In this document: positions 24,382 to 31,727 of the stretch, piece after piece
Layout: the number at the start of each line of letters is the position of its first letter
How positions within the stretch are numbered: the first letter of the stretch is position 1
Origin: Myxococcota bacterium
GTDB lineage: Bacteria; Myxococcota_A; UBA796
Assembly (NCBI GenBank): GCA_029251165.1
Contig: JAQXDW010000053.1
Coordinates: 1-46,178 of the forward strand
Reading direction: 5' to 3'
DNA length: 46,178 nucleotides
Program-made: the position numbers and the translations under genes
The notes under the pieces: model-generated
Database searches by the model: none
Seen by the model: only the letters and a program-made list of their open reading frames with translations
What the model was told of the DNA's origin: nothing

Positions 24382-25866
24382 ATGCGAGTGATGATCAGCT
24401 ATCCGCCCATTGAGTCCGCAAAGGGCACTCCGATGCTGACACAGAATCGCCAGTTCCAGTGGTTCCATGAACCAAGTTACCTCTACCCCTGCGTTCCAGC
24501 ACAGGCTGCGTCGCTGCTCAAAAAGCGCGGGCACAGCGTCGTCTGGAATGACTGCATCGCCGAGCGCAAAGACTGGAACCAGTTCGAGCGCATCGTCGAG
24601 GACTTCCAGCCTGAGATGGTCGCCATGGAAACCAAGGGGCCCGTCGTTCGCCAGCACTGGCGAATCGTCGAGCGTCTCAAGGAGCTGGTTCCCGGTGTGA
24701 AGTGCGTTCTGTTTGGAGACCACATCTCCGGCAACCCCGTCGAGACCATGGAGAATTCCCTGACCGACTACTGCCTCGCCGGCGGTGACTGGGACTTCAT
24801 GCTCGAGAACCTCATCAACCACATCGAGAAGGGCACAACGCTCAAGCCCGGCGTCTACTACCGCAACGACGACGGCACCCACAGCCACTCTGGTCCCTAC
24901 GCCTCCTACGGTGACCTCAACGCCCTCCCCTTCATCGATCGTGACCTCACAAACGCCCACCTCTACTTCGAGAAGTGGAAGAAGCGGCTGCCGTTCATGT
25001 GGACCATGGCCGGGCGGGACTGCCCCTATGGCAAGTGCACGTTCTGCTCCTGGACGGTCACCTACCCGAAGTTCCGGACCCAGTCTCCCACCCGAGTGGT
25101 GGACGAGATCGAGTTCATGGTCAAGCAGTACGGCGTGAAGAACGTCTTCGACGATACTGGCGCGCTGCCCACAGGAAACTGGCTGACCCGCTTCTGCAAC
25201 GAGCTGATCGACCGCAAGCTGAACAAGGAGATCATCTTCGACTGCAACTTCCGGTTTGACTACTTCACCGAGAAGAACGTCAAGCTCATGAAGAAGGCGG
25301 GCTTCCGGAAGCTGATCCTCGGCATCGAGTCGGCCTCCGAGCGCACCATCGACATCCTCGACAAGTCGCTCACCCGTGAGCGCATCATCGAGGGCTGCAA
25401 GATGGCAACCTCCGCGGGTCTCCAGCCGCACCTCACCATGATGGTCGGCTACCCCTGGGAGACCAAGGAAGATGCCTACGAGACCCTCAAGCTCGCCCGC
25501 TACCTGATGACCAATGGCCTCGCCAACATGCTCCAGGCCACCGTCGTCATGCCCTACCCCGGCACCCCGCTGTTCGAGCTGTGCCAGCGTAATGGCTGGA
25601 TCCGATTCGATGAGACCGAGTACGACCGCTACGACATGACCGAGCCGGTCTGCGTGCTCACCGACATGAACGAGACCGAGGTCGTTCAGATGGCGGGTCA
25701 GTTCTACAAGATCTTCATGCATCCCAAGTTCCTGATGCACCAGCTGAAGCACCTCAACTCGCTGGAGGATCTCGACTACATGACCCGAGGTGCCAAGGCG
25801 ATCTTCGGCCACCTCAAGGACTTCGCCCACATCCGCGGAGACGACTACAACGCTGCCGCAAAGTAG
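24382..25866 (+). CDS. B12-binding-type radical SAM protein
   Basis: 494 residues from ATG 24382. The N-terminal ~140 residues form a Rossmann-like B12-binding domain (VMISYPP, PCVPAQAASLLKKRGHSV, VCVLFGDHISGNP-like sheet), but the DxHxxG motif of base-off cobalamin binding is not present. The radical SAM core begins near residue 205 with C214-PYGK-C219-TF-C222, a CX4CX2C cluster instead of the usual CX3CX2C. Later landmarks are LILGIESASERTIDIL and a MMVGYPWETKEDA strand. This is the BchE-like architecture used for methylations and ring rearrangements on unactivated carbons. No substrate is evident; neighbours are an unrecognised divergent protein and phosphofructokinase. A strong terminator follows the stop. 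Confidence 0.85.
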   Translation: MRVMISYPPIESAKGTPMLTQNRQFQWFHEPSYLYPCVPAQAASLLKKRGHSVVWNDCIAERKDWNQFERIVEDFQPEMVAMETKGPVVRQHWRIVERLKELVPGVKCVLFGDHISGNPVETMENSLTDYCLAGGDWDFMLENLINHIEKGTTLKPGVYYRNDDGTHSHSGPYASYGDLNALPFIDRDLTNAHLYFEKWKKRLPFMWTMAGRDCPYGKCTFCSWTVTYPKFRTQSPTRVVDEIEFMVKQYGVKNVFDDTGALPTGNWLTRFCNELIDRKLNKEIIFDCNFRFDYFTEKNVKLMKKAGFRKLILGIESASERTIDILDKSLTRERIIEGCKMATSAGLQPHLTMMVGYPWETKEDAYETLKLARYLMTNGLANMLQATVVMPYPGTPLFELCQRNGWIRFDETEYDRYDMTEPVCVLTDMNETEVVQMAGQFYKIFMHPKFLMHQLKHLNSLEDLDYMTRGAKAIFGHLKDFAHIRGDDYNAAAK

Positions 25867-25893
25867 TCATAACGACACACGCCCCGTGACGTT

Positions 25894-25918
25894 AAGCCCT
25901 CCCATCGGGAGGGCTTTT
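25894..25918 (+). terminator. Rho-independent terminator whose 3' arm doubles as a ribosome site
   Basis: AAGCCCTCCC (25894-25903), loop ATC, then GGGAGGGCTT (25907-25916) make a perfect 10-bp stem ending in TTTT (25915-25918). It lies 28 bases after the radical SAM stop. GGGAGGG at 25907-25913 is also the only Shine-Dalgarno-like sequence for the phosphofructokinase ATG at 25921 (7-base spacing). Folding the hairpin would therefore hide that ribosome site in any read-through transcript. Confidence 0.9.
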
Positions 25919-25920
25919 AC

Positions 25921-27009
25921 ATGTCTCGTCGTATTGGAATTCTCACCGGCGGCGGCGATGCTCCCGGCCTCAATGCCGTCATTCGCGCTGTGGTCAAGCA
26001 CGCGGTCGGACAGAAGAGGTGGCAGGTCATTGGCATTGAGGATGCCTTCAACGGCCTCCTACAGACCCCACCCAGGCTCTTCGACCTCACACCCCGGAGC
26101 TGCCAGGGACTCCTGCATCGGGGCGGGACCATGCTGGGAACCACCAACCGTGGCAATCCATTCGCTTGGAAGATGCCAGACGGTACGGTAGTTGACCGGG
26201 GGGCAGAGCTGGCCGCACGGGTCCGAGAAGAAGGCCTGGAGGGCCTCATCGTCATCGGCGGGGATGGCACTCAAGACATCGGCTGGCGGCTGATGCGCGA
26301 TCACGGCATTCCCGTCATCGGCGTCCCAAAGACCATCGACAACGACCTGGAGAGCACCGACTTCACCTTTGGGTTCTGGTCTGCCGTCGAGGTCGCTACC
26401 GAAGCGCTGGACCGCCTCCACACCACCGCAGAGTCTCATGACCGCGTGATGTTGCTGGAGGTCATGGGTCGGACTGCTGGCTGGATTGCCCTGTACGCCG
26501 GGGTTGCCGGTGGTGCAGACTGCATCGCCATTCCGGAGCTGCCCTACGATCCGGACCGGTTCGCAGACAAGATCCGCATGCGGCGCGCACGCGGGCGTCA
26601 CTTCACCCTCATCGTTGTCGCTGAAGGGGCGCGTCCGAAGGTTGGTGAGCGTCTCCCCTCAGAGGTCGCGCACGGCCAGGGCAACATTCAGGCCGGCGGA
26701 GCCGCTCAGACCCTCGCCCGACTTCTCGCCGAGCGAATGCCCATCGAGTCTCGGGTCACCGTGCTCGGTCACCTCCAGCGCGGCGGCAGTCCGACCCCGT
26801 TTGATCGCGTCCTCGCCACCCGGTTCGGCTCCGCTGCCGTCGATCTCGTGGAGCAAGACGGCTGGGGCAACCTCGTTCGCCTGGACAACGGCAGCATCAC
26901 CCACATTCCCCTGGAGCAGGTCGCTGGAGCACCGCGGCATGTGAGCCCGGACCACGAGCTGATTCAGACAGCGCGGTCAGTGGGGATTGAATTCGGGACC
27001 GCGTCGTAG
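25921..27009 (+). CDS. pfkA: 6-phosphofructokinase
   Basis: 362 residues. Family motifs are complete: GGGDAPGLNA (residues 10-19), IGGDGTQD with Asp115, PKTIDND (136-142), EVMGRTAGWIA, PELPYD and GHLQRGGSPTPFDR. The enzyme phosphorylates fructose 6-phosphate to the 1,6-bisphosphate in glycolysis, in the cytoplasm. The residues that separate donor types are Gly116 (equivalent to E. coli Gly104, ATP-type) and Lys137 (equivalent to Gly124, where Lys is typical of PPi enzymes). Gly plus Lys is the pattern of the atypical ATP-dependent group; donor use is a prediction. Its ribosome site is buried in the preceding terminator hairpin. It converges on the YycJ-like gene. Confidence 0.95.
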   Translation: MSRRIGILTGGGDAPGLNAVIRAVVKHAVGQKRWQVIGIEDAFNGLLQTPPRLFDLTPRSCQGLLHRGGTMLGTTNRGNPFAWKMPDGTVVDRGAELAARVREEGLEGLIVIGGDGTQDIGWRLMRDHGIPVIGVPKTIDNDLESTDFTFGFWSAVEVATEALDRLHTTAESHDRVMLLEVMGRTAGWIALYAGVAGGADCIAIPELPYDPDRFADKIRMRRARGRHFTLIVVAEGARPKVGERLPSEVAHGQGNIQAGGAAQTLARLLAERMPIESRVTVLGHLQRGGSPTPFDRVLATRFGSAAVDLVEQDGWGNLVRLDNGSITHIPLEQVAGAPRHVSPDHELIQTARSVGIEFGTAS

Positions 27010-27091
27010 TCACCTCTGGCCGGCGGGAGCTTCCGAGTCGCGTCCGCTCCAGGGCGACACAGAGTGCGACGGCTCCCCTGTCTGAAGAGGT

Positions 27092-27131
27092 CTGCTCCAG
27101 CAGGTCTGCTGGAGCGGGTCTGCTGGAGCAG
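27092..27131. terminator. Alternative hairpins between convergent genes, possible bidirectional terminator
   Basis: CTGCTCCAGCAG (27092-27103) can pair fully with CTGCTGGAGCAG (27120-27131), or with the nearer CTGCTGGAGC (27106-27115) across a 2-base gap. The 14-base unit GTCTGCTGGAGCRG is directly repeated. No T-run follows in either direction, so an intrinsic terminator is not certain, but the position between two convergent stops (27009 and 27134) fits a transcription barrier. Confidence 0.45.
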
Positions 27132-27133
27132 CT

Positions 27134-27973
27134 CTACCAGTCGCTTACCGCGACCCGAGCCGGCGGGAGCGGCACCTTCTGGTCTCCCAGCCGAAGGGAG
27201 ATCTCTCCGACGGCTCCGTGCTTCTTGAGGACAGCTGCGGCACGCGCGAGCGCGAGGGCTGGCGAGTTGTTGCGCTCAGAGAGGTGAGCGAGGACGAGGT
27301 GCTGAATGCGGCTGTTGTCCAGCGCAGCATCGAGCAGCTCGGCAGCCTGATCATTCGAAAGGTGGCCGTGAGAAGATCGAATACGCTGCTTGACCGGCCA
27401 GGGGTAGGTCCCACCGAGCAGCATCTCGACGTCGTGGTTGAACTCAATGACCGCCACCGAGAGACTCCGCAGCTTGCGCTCGACAAGCCGTGTTGACCGC
27501 CCAAGGTCCGTGACTACGCCCGCCCACACCCCGCCAGACCGCACCCGGTAGCCGACCGGCTCCTTTGTGTCATGCGGGACCGGGAACGGATCGACGCTGA
27601 GGTGGCGGACTTGAAAGCGCTCTCCTGGCTCGATGGTCTCGATGCCCTCAGGAACGACCTTGGGATGGAGTCCTGAGGCTGTGCCACGAGACATGTAGAA
27701 CGGAACCCGGCGGCCGGTCTTCTTCTGGAGCTTGTTGCTCAAGATTCGCGCAGCCCCGACGTGGTCGGAGTGCTCATGAGTGACCAGTACGCCATCAATG
27801 GGCGCATCGGCGAGATCGAGCTCCTCCATCCGAGCGAGGATCTGCTTTGTCGAGACCCCACAGTCAACGAGCACTCCCGCATGACCATCACCGATGTAGG
27901 TGCAGTTCCCCTTGGATCCAGATGCGAGGACAGCAACCTGGAGGGTACGCGAGAAGAGGGAAGGCAAGGCCAC
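27134..27973 (-). CDS. yycJ: YycJ/WalJ-like metallo-beta-lactamase-fold hydrolase
   Basis: 279 residues from GTG 27973 (an ATG two bases upstream is out of frame). The protein starts VAVLASGSKGNCTYIGDG and carries the metal-binding motif THEHSDH (residues 65-71). Later come VTDLG and the family-typical FNHDVEML, SSHGHLSN and HLSERNN stretches. YycJ proteins are predicted 5'-3' exonucleases/hydrolases of the metallo-beta-lactamase fold; in Gram-positives the gene sits with WalKR, but here there is no such neighbour. It is cytoplasmic and of near-full family length. No clear ribosome site precedes the GTG. It is divergent from the microprotein region. Confidence 0.88.
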   Translation of the reverse strand: MALPSLFSRTLQVAVLASGSKGNCTYIGDGHAGVLVDCGVSTKQILARMEELDLADAPIDGVLVTHEHSDHVGAARILSNKLQKKTGRRVPFYMSRGTASGLHPKVVPEGIETIEPGERFQVRHLSVDPFPVPHDTKEPVGYRVRSGGVWAGVVTDLGRSTRLVERKLRSLSVAVIEFNHDVEMLLGGTYPWPVKQRIRSSHGHLSNDQAAELLDAALDNSRIQHLVLAHLSERNNSPALALARAAAVLKKHGAVGEISLRLGDQKVPLPPARVAVSDW

Positions 27974-28329
27974 ATCCGACTGTAGAGGTGTTCAGCGTCA
28001 CTACGGTATAGCCCGGTTGCCTGACCGCGCGCTCACCAGAGAAGCGTCCCCGATGTTCTTGCACAGCGGTCCCCATCCATCAGGCGAGCGCGCCAGGCAG
28101 GCTCACGGGAGGCAAGACGCAGGCCACGTCACCGTGAGCACCGCCTCCGCAGAGGACCTCATGAGCGAGCGAGAGTCCCCACTCTCGACGGAATCTGGGC
28201 CGGAATTAATTAAGGAGCAACAAATAGAATCCGACGACTCTGGAATAGGCTGACCGGTCAGGGGCTCAGAAGAGGCTTGCGGATCGGCAGGGTTTATGTC
28301 ACTTCATTCGAGTCAACGGAGGAGACATC
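27974..28329. other. 356-base leader region without a gene, with hairpin and AT-rich island
   Basis: No convincing frame is seen; one from an ATG at about 28052 to 28253 has no ribosome site and low-complexity content. Notable elements are a perfect 7-bp hairpin CGAGAGT-CCCC-ACTCTCG (28170-28187) without T-run, an AT-rich island at 28203-28230 with a TAGAAT (28225-28230) that could be a -10 box, and a palindrome at 28250-28261. The region probably holds the promoter of the microprotein gene at 28330. Confidence 0.4.
28250..28261. promoter_or_regulatory. Perfect 12-bp palindrome upstream of the microprotein gene
   Basis: CTGACCGGTCAG is fully self-complementary. It lies 20 bases after a TAGAAT box and 68 bases before the Shine-Dalgarno of the 28330 gene, a position suited to a repressor site. 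Confidence 0.35.
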
Positions 28330-28401
28330 ATGTTGGAGCTTCTTACCGAAGTGCTCGTCGCCGGAGTCTTCGTCTATGGACTCGGGTTCGTCTTCCGGTA
28401 G
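28330..28401 (+). CDS. 23-residue predicted membrane microprotein
   Basis: The ATG follows GGAGGAG (28318-28324) by 5 bases, one of the best ribosome sites in the window, and the frame ends at TAG 28399-28401. The peptide starts MLELLTEVLV, continues as a hydrophobic helix rich in Val, Phe, Gly and Leu, and ends with a single Arg, so it could span the membrane once. The next gene's ATG is 5 bases after the stop, so translation is likely coupled. It is too short for ordinary gene callers. It could be a functional microprotein or a leader peptide controlling the downstream gene. No homologue is known to me. Confidence 0.55.
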   Translation: MLELLTEVLVAGVFVYGLGFVFR

Positions 28402-28406
28402 GACCA

Positions 28407-28934
28407 ATGCCCTTCCTCACCCTTCTCCTCCTCCCCTTGTCACCGCTGTCCAGTGGCATCGCCGCTGCAGAGCCGCCGCTGGTTCTTGCGGCAGACATTG
28501 GCGCACAGGAGATGCAGATCTGGTGGCGGCCTGGTGAGCTTCTGGTCGGGGATCCCAACTCAGAGAGCCGACCAGGTCTGCGGCCGCTGCTCTCGGATGC
28601 TCCCCTGAGCCTGCCGCCGGATCTGAGCGCCTGGACCCCGGTGGGAGAGACTTGCCAGCAGCCACCGCGCGCAGAAGCCACCCTCGACGGGCAGCCTGTC
28701 ATCGCCTCGATCCACACCGACCCCACCCAGCAGCAGCTCGTCCGCCTCATTGCTGGAGACCGCCTCATCGCCGAGAGCACCCTCGGTCGACCGGTCGATG
28801 TCTGTGAGATCCGCATCGACGAGGCCGACTCCCTCCCCGGACCCGAGGTCATCGTCGCCTGGCGGTTTGGGGATGGGGAGCAGCAGATCCGAGGACTCAC
28901 CGTCTTCCGTGTTCCAAAGACAGCACGCTACTGA
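28407..28934 (+). CDS. Secreted protein of unknown function
   Basis: 175 residues from ATG 28407, 5 bases after the microprotein stop. A signal peptide (MPFLTLLLLPLSPLSSGIAAA) is clear. The mature part is beta-rich and acidic, with ADIGAQEMQIWWRPGELLVG near the start, two Cys (in GETCQQPP and PVDVCEIRID) that could form a disulfide, and a final VAWRFGDGEQQIRGLTVFRV. I do not recognise a family. The coupling to a membrane microprotein is the only contextual clue. It converges on the SH3-like gene, with 78 bases between stops. Confidence 0.65.
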   Translation: MPFLTLLLLPLSPLSSGIAAAEPPLVLAADIGAQEMQIWWRPGELLVGDPNSESRPGLRPLLSDAPLSLPPDLSAWTPVGETCQQPPRAEATLDGQPVIASIHTDPTQQQLVRLIAGDRLIAESTLGRPVDVCEIRIDEADSLPGPEVIVAWRFGDGEQQIRGLTVFRVPKTARY

Positions 28935-29012
28935 ACGGAACATCCGCGCCTCCGGTCCGCTCCGTCGGACGGGGCTCAGACCGCCCGCGGCACAGACGCC
29001 GGGGTTCGGGCC

Positions 29013-29375
29013 CTACTCGCCTTCTGGAGCCGTGGGCTCAGGTGCTTCTTCGTTGATCAGCGTGACCTCACCGGGCGCGCCGAGATCGAGCTCGAACTCT
29101 GGAAGCTCTGCGGTGATGGGATCAGTCGCGGTGAGGCCGCTGGTGGGCACCCAGCCGAAGTCGAGGTTCTTGCGAATGCGGACCATGTCCCCATCCACCA
29201 GCACGACCTCGACACGCTCGTTGAGCTCGACATCGGTGACGGTAACGGAGGAGCCAGGCCAGCGGACGGGCTTGAGGGGCTCAGTAGCCCAGACGTAGCC
29301 AGTCAGGGGCGCGGCATCGCCGGCCTCGGTGGCGTCCTGAGCAAAAGCGAAGAGGCTGAAGAGGAGTGCGGTCAT
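29013..29375 (-). CDS. Secreted SH3-like domain protein
   Basis: 120 residues from ATG 29375. A signal peptide (MTALLFSLFAFAQ) leads to a compact beta domain at ~45-85: SSVTVTDVELNERVEVVLVD, GDMVRIRKNLDFGWVP. This looks like a bacterial SH3 (SH3b) fold used for binding peptidoglycan or proteins. The C-terminus is acidic and Pro-rich. It is transcribed divergently from the Mla operon (60 bases between starts), so it may be co-regulated with lipid transport; that is inference. The family is judged by eye only. Confidence 0.6.
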   Translation of the reverse strand: MTALLFSLFAFAQDATEAGDAAPLTGYVWATEPLKPVRWPGSSVTVTDVELNERVEVVLVDGDMVRIRKNLDFGWVPTSGLTATDPITAELPEFELDLGAPGEVTLINEEAPEPTAPEGE

Positions 29376-29435
29376 GAGGCCCCAGCTAACCCGACTCGGA
29401 CACCTGAGCGACCGCAGCGGGATAAGCCACGGAGC

Positions 29436-30197
29436 ATGGTCACAGTCCTCACTGACACGCTCCGGGCCTGGGGGCGGTTTGGCATCTTCACCGGTCAGAT
29501 CGGGCTGCGACTCCTGACCCCGCCGTGGTTCTTCGGCTCGGTGATCGAGCAGACCTGGATGACGTGCAGCCGCTGCCTCGGGCCTGTGATCGCGGTAAAC
29601 TTCCCGTTTGGCTCGGTGCTCGCGCTGCAGGGGCTGGTGATCTTCGATCTGTTCGGGGCCCAGCGGCTGCTGTCGAGCCTCGTAAGCGTCGCGGTTCTCC
29701 GTGAGCTGGCCCCGGTGCTCGCGAGCGTCCTGGTCGCCGCACAGGGCGGAAGCTCCTGCGCAGCGGAGCTCGGCGCGATGCGGATCAAGGAAGAGCTGGA
29801 TGCAACTGAGGTGATGGCCATCGACGGCCTCCGCCTCCACGCAATGCCCCGGGTCATCGCCCTGACCATCGCCGCCCCGACCCTCTATGTCTTTGGTGCC
29901 GTCGCCGGGCTCGCCGGCAGCTACCTCACCGCAGTGATCGTCAAGGGCGAGCCGGCGGGGGTTTTTCTCAACGAGCTGTGGCTGCTGACCGCTCCGATAG
30001 ACGTCTGGGCGGGGGTCCTCAAGACCACGGTCTTCGGTGCCGTCATCGGACTCATCGCAGCCTTCCATGGCTACTATGCAAGCGGTGGTGCTGCCGGGGT
30101 GGGACGAGCCGTCAACCAGACCGTCGTCCGAAGCGTTCTGGCATTCATCACGATCAATTACCTGCTCACCTCCGCCCTCTATGGGGCGCCCGGATGA
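29436..30197 (+). CDS. mlaE: MlaE-family lipid ABC transporter permease (first of two)
   Basis: 253 residues, multi-pass inner-membrane protein of the MlaE/YrbE family (PF02405). Landmarks are VAVLRELAPVLASVLVAAQGG, SSCAAELGAMRIKEELDA and TEVMAIDGL. These form the permease core that, with MlaF and an MCE protein, moves phospholipid between inner membrane and periplasm. Its ATG has a close GGAG (GTG 29439 is an alternative). The stop overlaps the next gene (ATGA). The sequence differs clearly from the second copy, so a heterodimeric permease is likely in place of the E. coli homodimer. Confidence 0.9.
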   Translation: MVTVLTDTLRAWGRFGIFTGQIGLRLLTPPWFFGSVIEQTWMTCSRCLGPVIAVNFPFGSVLALQGLVIFDLFGAQRLLSSLVSVAVLRELAPVLASVLVAAQGGSSCAAELGAMRIKEELDATEVMAIDGLRLHAMPRVIALTIAAPTLYVFGAVAGLAGSYLTAVIVKGEPAGVFLNELWLLTAPIDVWAGVLKTTVFGAVIGLIAAFHGYYASGGAAGVGRAVNQTVVRSVLAFITINYLLTSALYGAPG

Positions 30198-30940
30198 GCA
30201 GTATCGTCGCAGCATTTGGAGCCTACGCCCTCTTCCTCCACGACCTCATCCGGGCCACAATCCGCTACGGGGTCTCGTGGGATGAGGTGCTCTCAGAGGG
30301 CTACCAGATCGGAGTCAAGAGCCTCTCAATCCTGCTCATCATCAACGTCTTTGTTGGCTCAAATCTCGCGATCCAGGGCTACAACGCAATGCAACCGCTC
30401 GGCGGTCAGCGGCTGGTTGGGATGTTCGTCGCCCTCGCCGGAGTCCGCGAGCTCGCCCCGATCATCGCCGCAGCGATGGTCGCCGCGAAGGCCGGCACTG
30501 AGATGGCGAGCCAGATCGGAGTGATGCGCATCCAGGAGCAGATCGACGCCCTGGAGGTCATGGCGATCAACCCCTACGCCACCCTCATCGCCCCGCGCAT
30601 GCTCGGCATCATGATGGTCATGCCTGCGCTCACCCTGATTGCAGTCTTCGTCACCCTCGCCAGCGGGTACGCCGTCAGCGTTCACCAGTTGGGGCTCAAC
30701 GGCTCGGTCTACATCGAGTTCGCCGCCGACAACATCCAGCTGATCGACTTCCTGTACTGTGAGGTCAAGGCGCTGCTGTTCGGGCTCATCATCTGCACCC
30801 TGAGCTGCTGGTTCGGGTTCAATTGTAAGAAGGGTCCAGAGGGCGTCGGCGAGGCCACCAACCGGGCCGTCGTCGCCTCGGCCGTGACCTGCGTTGTGGT
30901 CAACTACTTCATCAGTGAACTGCTCTACGGAGGCCTCTGA
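30194..30940 (+). CDS. mlaE: MlaE-family lipid ABC transporter permease (second of two)
   Basis: 248 residues. Five or so membrane segments and the family core LAGVRELAPIIAAAMVAAKAG, TEMASQIGVMRIQEQIDALE and VMAINPYATLIAPR. Its start overlaps the stop of the first permease as ATGA. The conserved core aligns well with the upstream copy (RELAPV/II, E.G.MRI.EE/QID), but the loops differ. With the ATPase starting directly after its stop, the two permeases and MlaF probably make one complex in the inner membrane. Confidence 0.92.
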   Translation: MSSIVAAFGAYALFLHDLIRATIRYGVSWDEVLSEGYQIGVKSLSILLIINVFVGSNLAIQGYNAMQPLGGQRLVGMFVALAGVRELAPIIAAAMVAAKAGTEMASQIGVMRIQEQIDALEVMAINPYATLIAPRMLGIMMVMPALTLIAVFVTLASGYAVSVHQLGLNGSVYIEFAADNIQLIDFLYCEVKALLFGLIICTLSCWFGFNCKKGPEGVGEATNRAVVASAVTCVVVNYFISELLYGGL

Positions 30941-31717
30941 GTGATCGAGCTGAAGCACGTCTCCAAGTCATTCGGCAGCCTCACGGTGCTCGACGACATC
31001 TCGCTGACCATTCCACATGGCGAGACCACCGCGATCATCGGACCGTCGGGAACCGGCAAGAGCGTCACCCTGAAGCTCATCGTCGGTCTGCTGGCCCCAG
31101 ACGCTGGCGAGGTCCGCTGCTTTGGAGTGGACATGGCGCGGGCTCGAGAGCGGGAGCTGTACCGGGTCCGGAGACGGTTCGGCATGCTGTTCCAGGACGG
31201 TGCCCTGTTCGACTCGATGACCGTCGGTGAGAACATTGCCTTTCCCCTCGTCCACCATCACCCAGAGCTCACCGCTGCACAGCGCCGCAAGAAGGTGGAA
31301 GAGAAGCTGGAGCTGGTTGAGCTTCCGGGGGTCTACGATCGTCCGACGGCTGCCCTCTCCGGCGGACAGCGCAAGCGGGTCGGGCTTGCTCGGGCGATCA
31401 TCACAGAGCCAGAGGTTGTGCTCTTCGACGAGCCGAATTCTGGCCTTGATCCACTGACCAGCAACGCCATCGATGCCCTCATCGTTCGAATGAAGGAGGT
31501 GATGGGGGTGACGTTTGTTGTCATCAGCCACGACATCGTCGGCACCATCAACATCGCCGATCACATCGCGATGCTCTCGGGCGGAAAGGTGGTCGAGTGG
31601 GGACCGACTCCGCAGTTCGTGCGCAGCAGCAATCCCATCGTCCGGGGCTTCCTGGAGCGCAACCTTGTGCTCCCCGAGGGTCCCGGTGATGTGACCTCAC
31701 TCCCGCAAGCAAGGTAG
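30941..31717 (+). CDS. mlaF: MlaF-type ABC transporter ATPase
   Basis: 258 residues from GTG 30941, directly after the permease stop, with GGAGG 7 bases upstream. All ABC motifs are present: Walker A GPSGTGKS (34-41), Q-loop LFQDGALFDSMTV, signature LSGGQRKR (139-146), Walker B VVLFDEPNSGLDP (~159-171) and the switch His in VISHD (~193-197). It powers lipid transport by the two MlaE permeases at the cytoplasmic face. The QDGALFDS sequence is typical of MlaF rather than sugar or amino-acid importers. Confidence 0.95.
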   Translation: MIELKHVSKSFGSLTVLDDISLTIPHGETTAIIGPSGTGKSVTLKLIVGLLAPDAGEVRCFGVDMARARERELYRVRRRFGMLFQDGALFDSMTVGENIAFPLVHHHPELTAAQRRKKVEEKLELVELPGVYDRPTAALSGGQRKRVGLARAIITEPEVVLFDEPNSGLDPLTSNAIDALIVRMKEVMGVTFVVISHDIVGTINIADHIAMLSGGKVVEWGPTPQFVRSSNPIVRGFLERNLVLPEGPGDVTSLPQAR

Positions 31718-31727
31718 GCCTTCGGCA

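Noticed and set aside
24223..25830. Long open frame on the minus strand opposite the radical SAM gene
   Set aside because: It mirrors a well-recognised gene. Such antisense frames are expected at this GC content, and the protein has no domain pattern.
28052..28253. Short plus-strand frame upstream of the microprotein
   Set aside because: No ribosome site and low-complexity content. The following microprotein frame has far better translation signals.
28935..29012. GC-rich inverted repeat between the secreted protein and the SH3-like gene as a terminator
   Set aside because: The stem is only about 5 bp and has no T-run.
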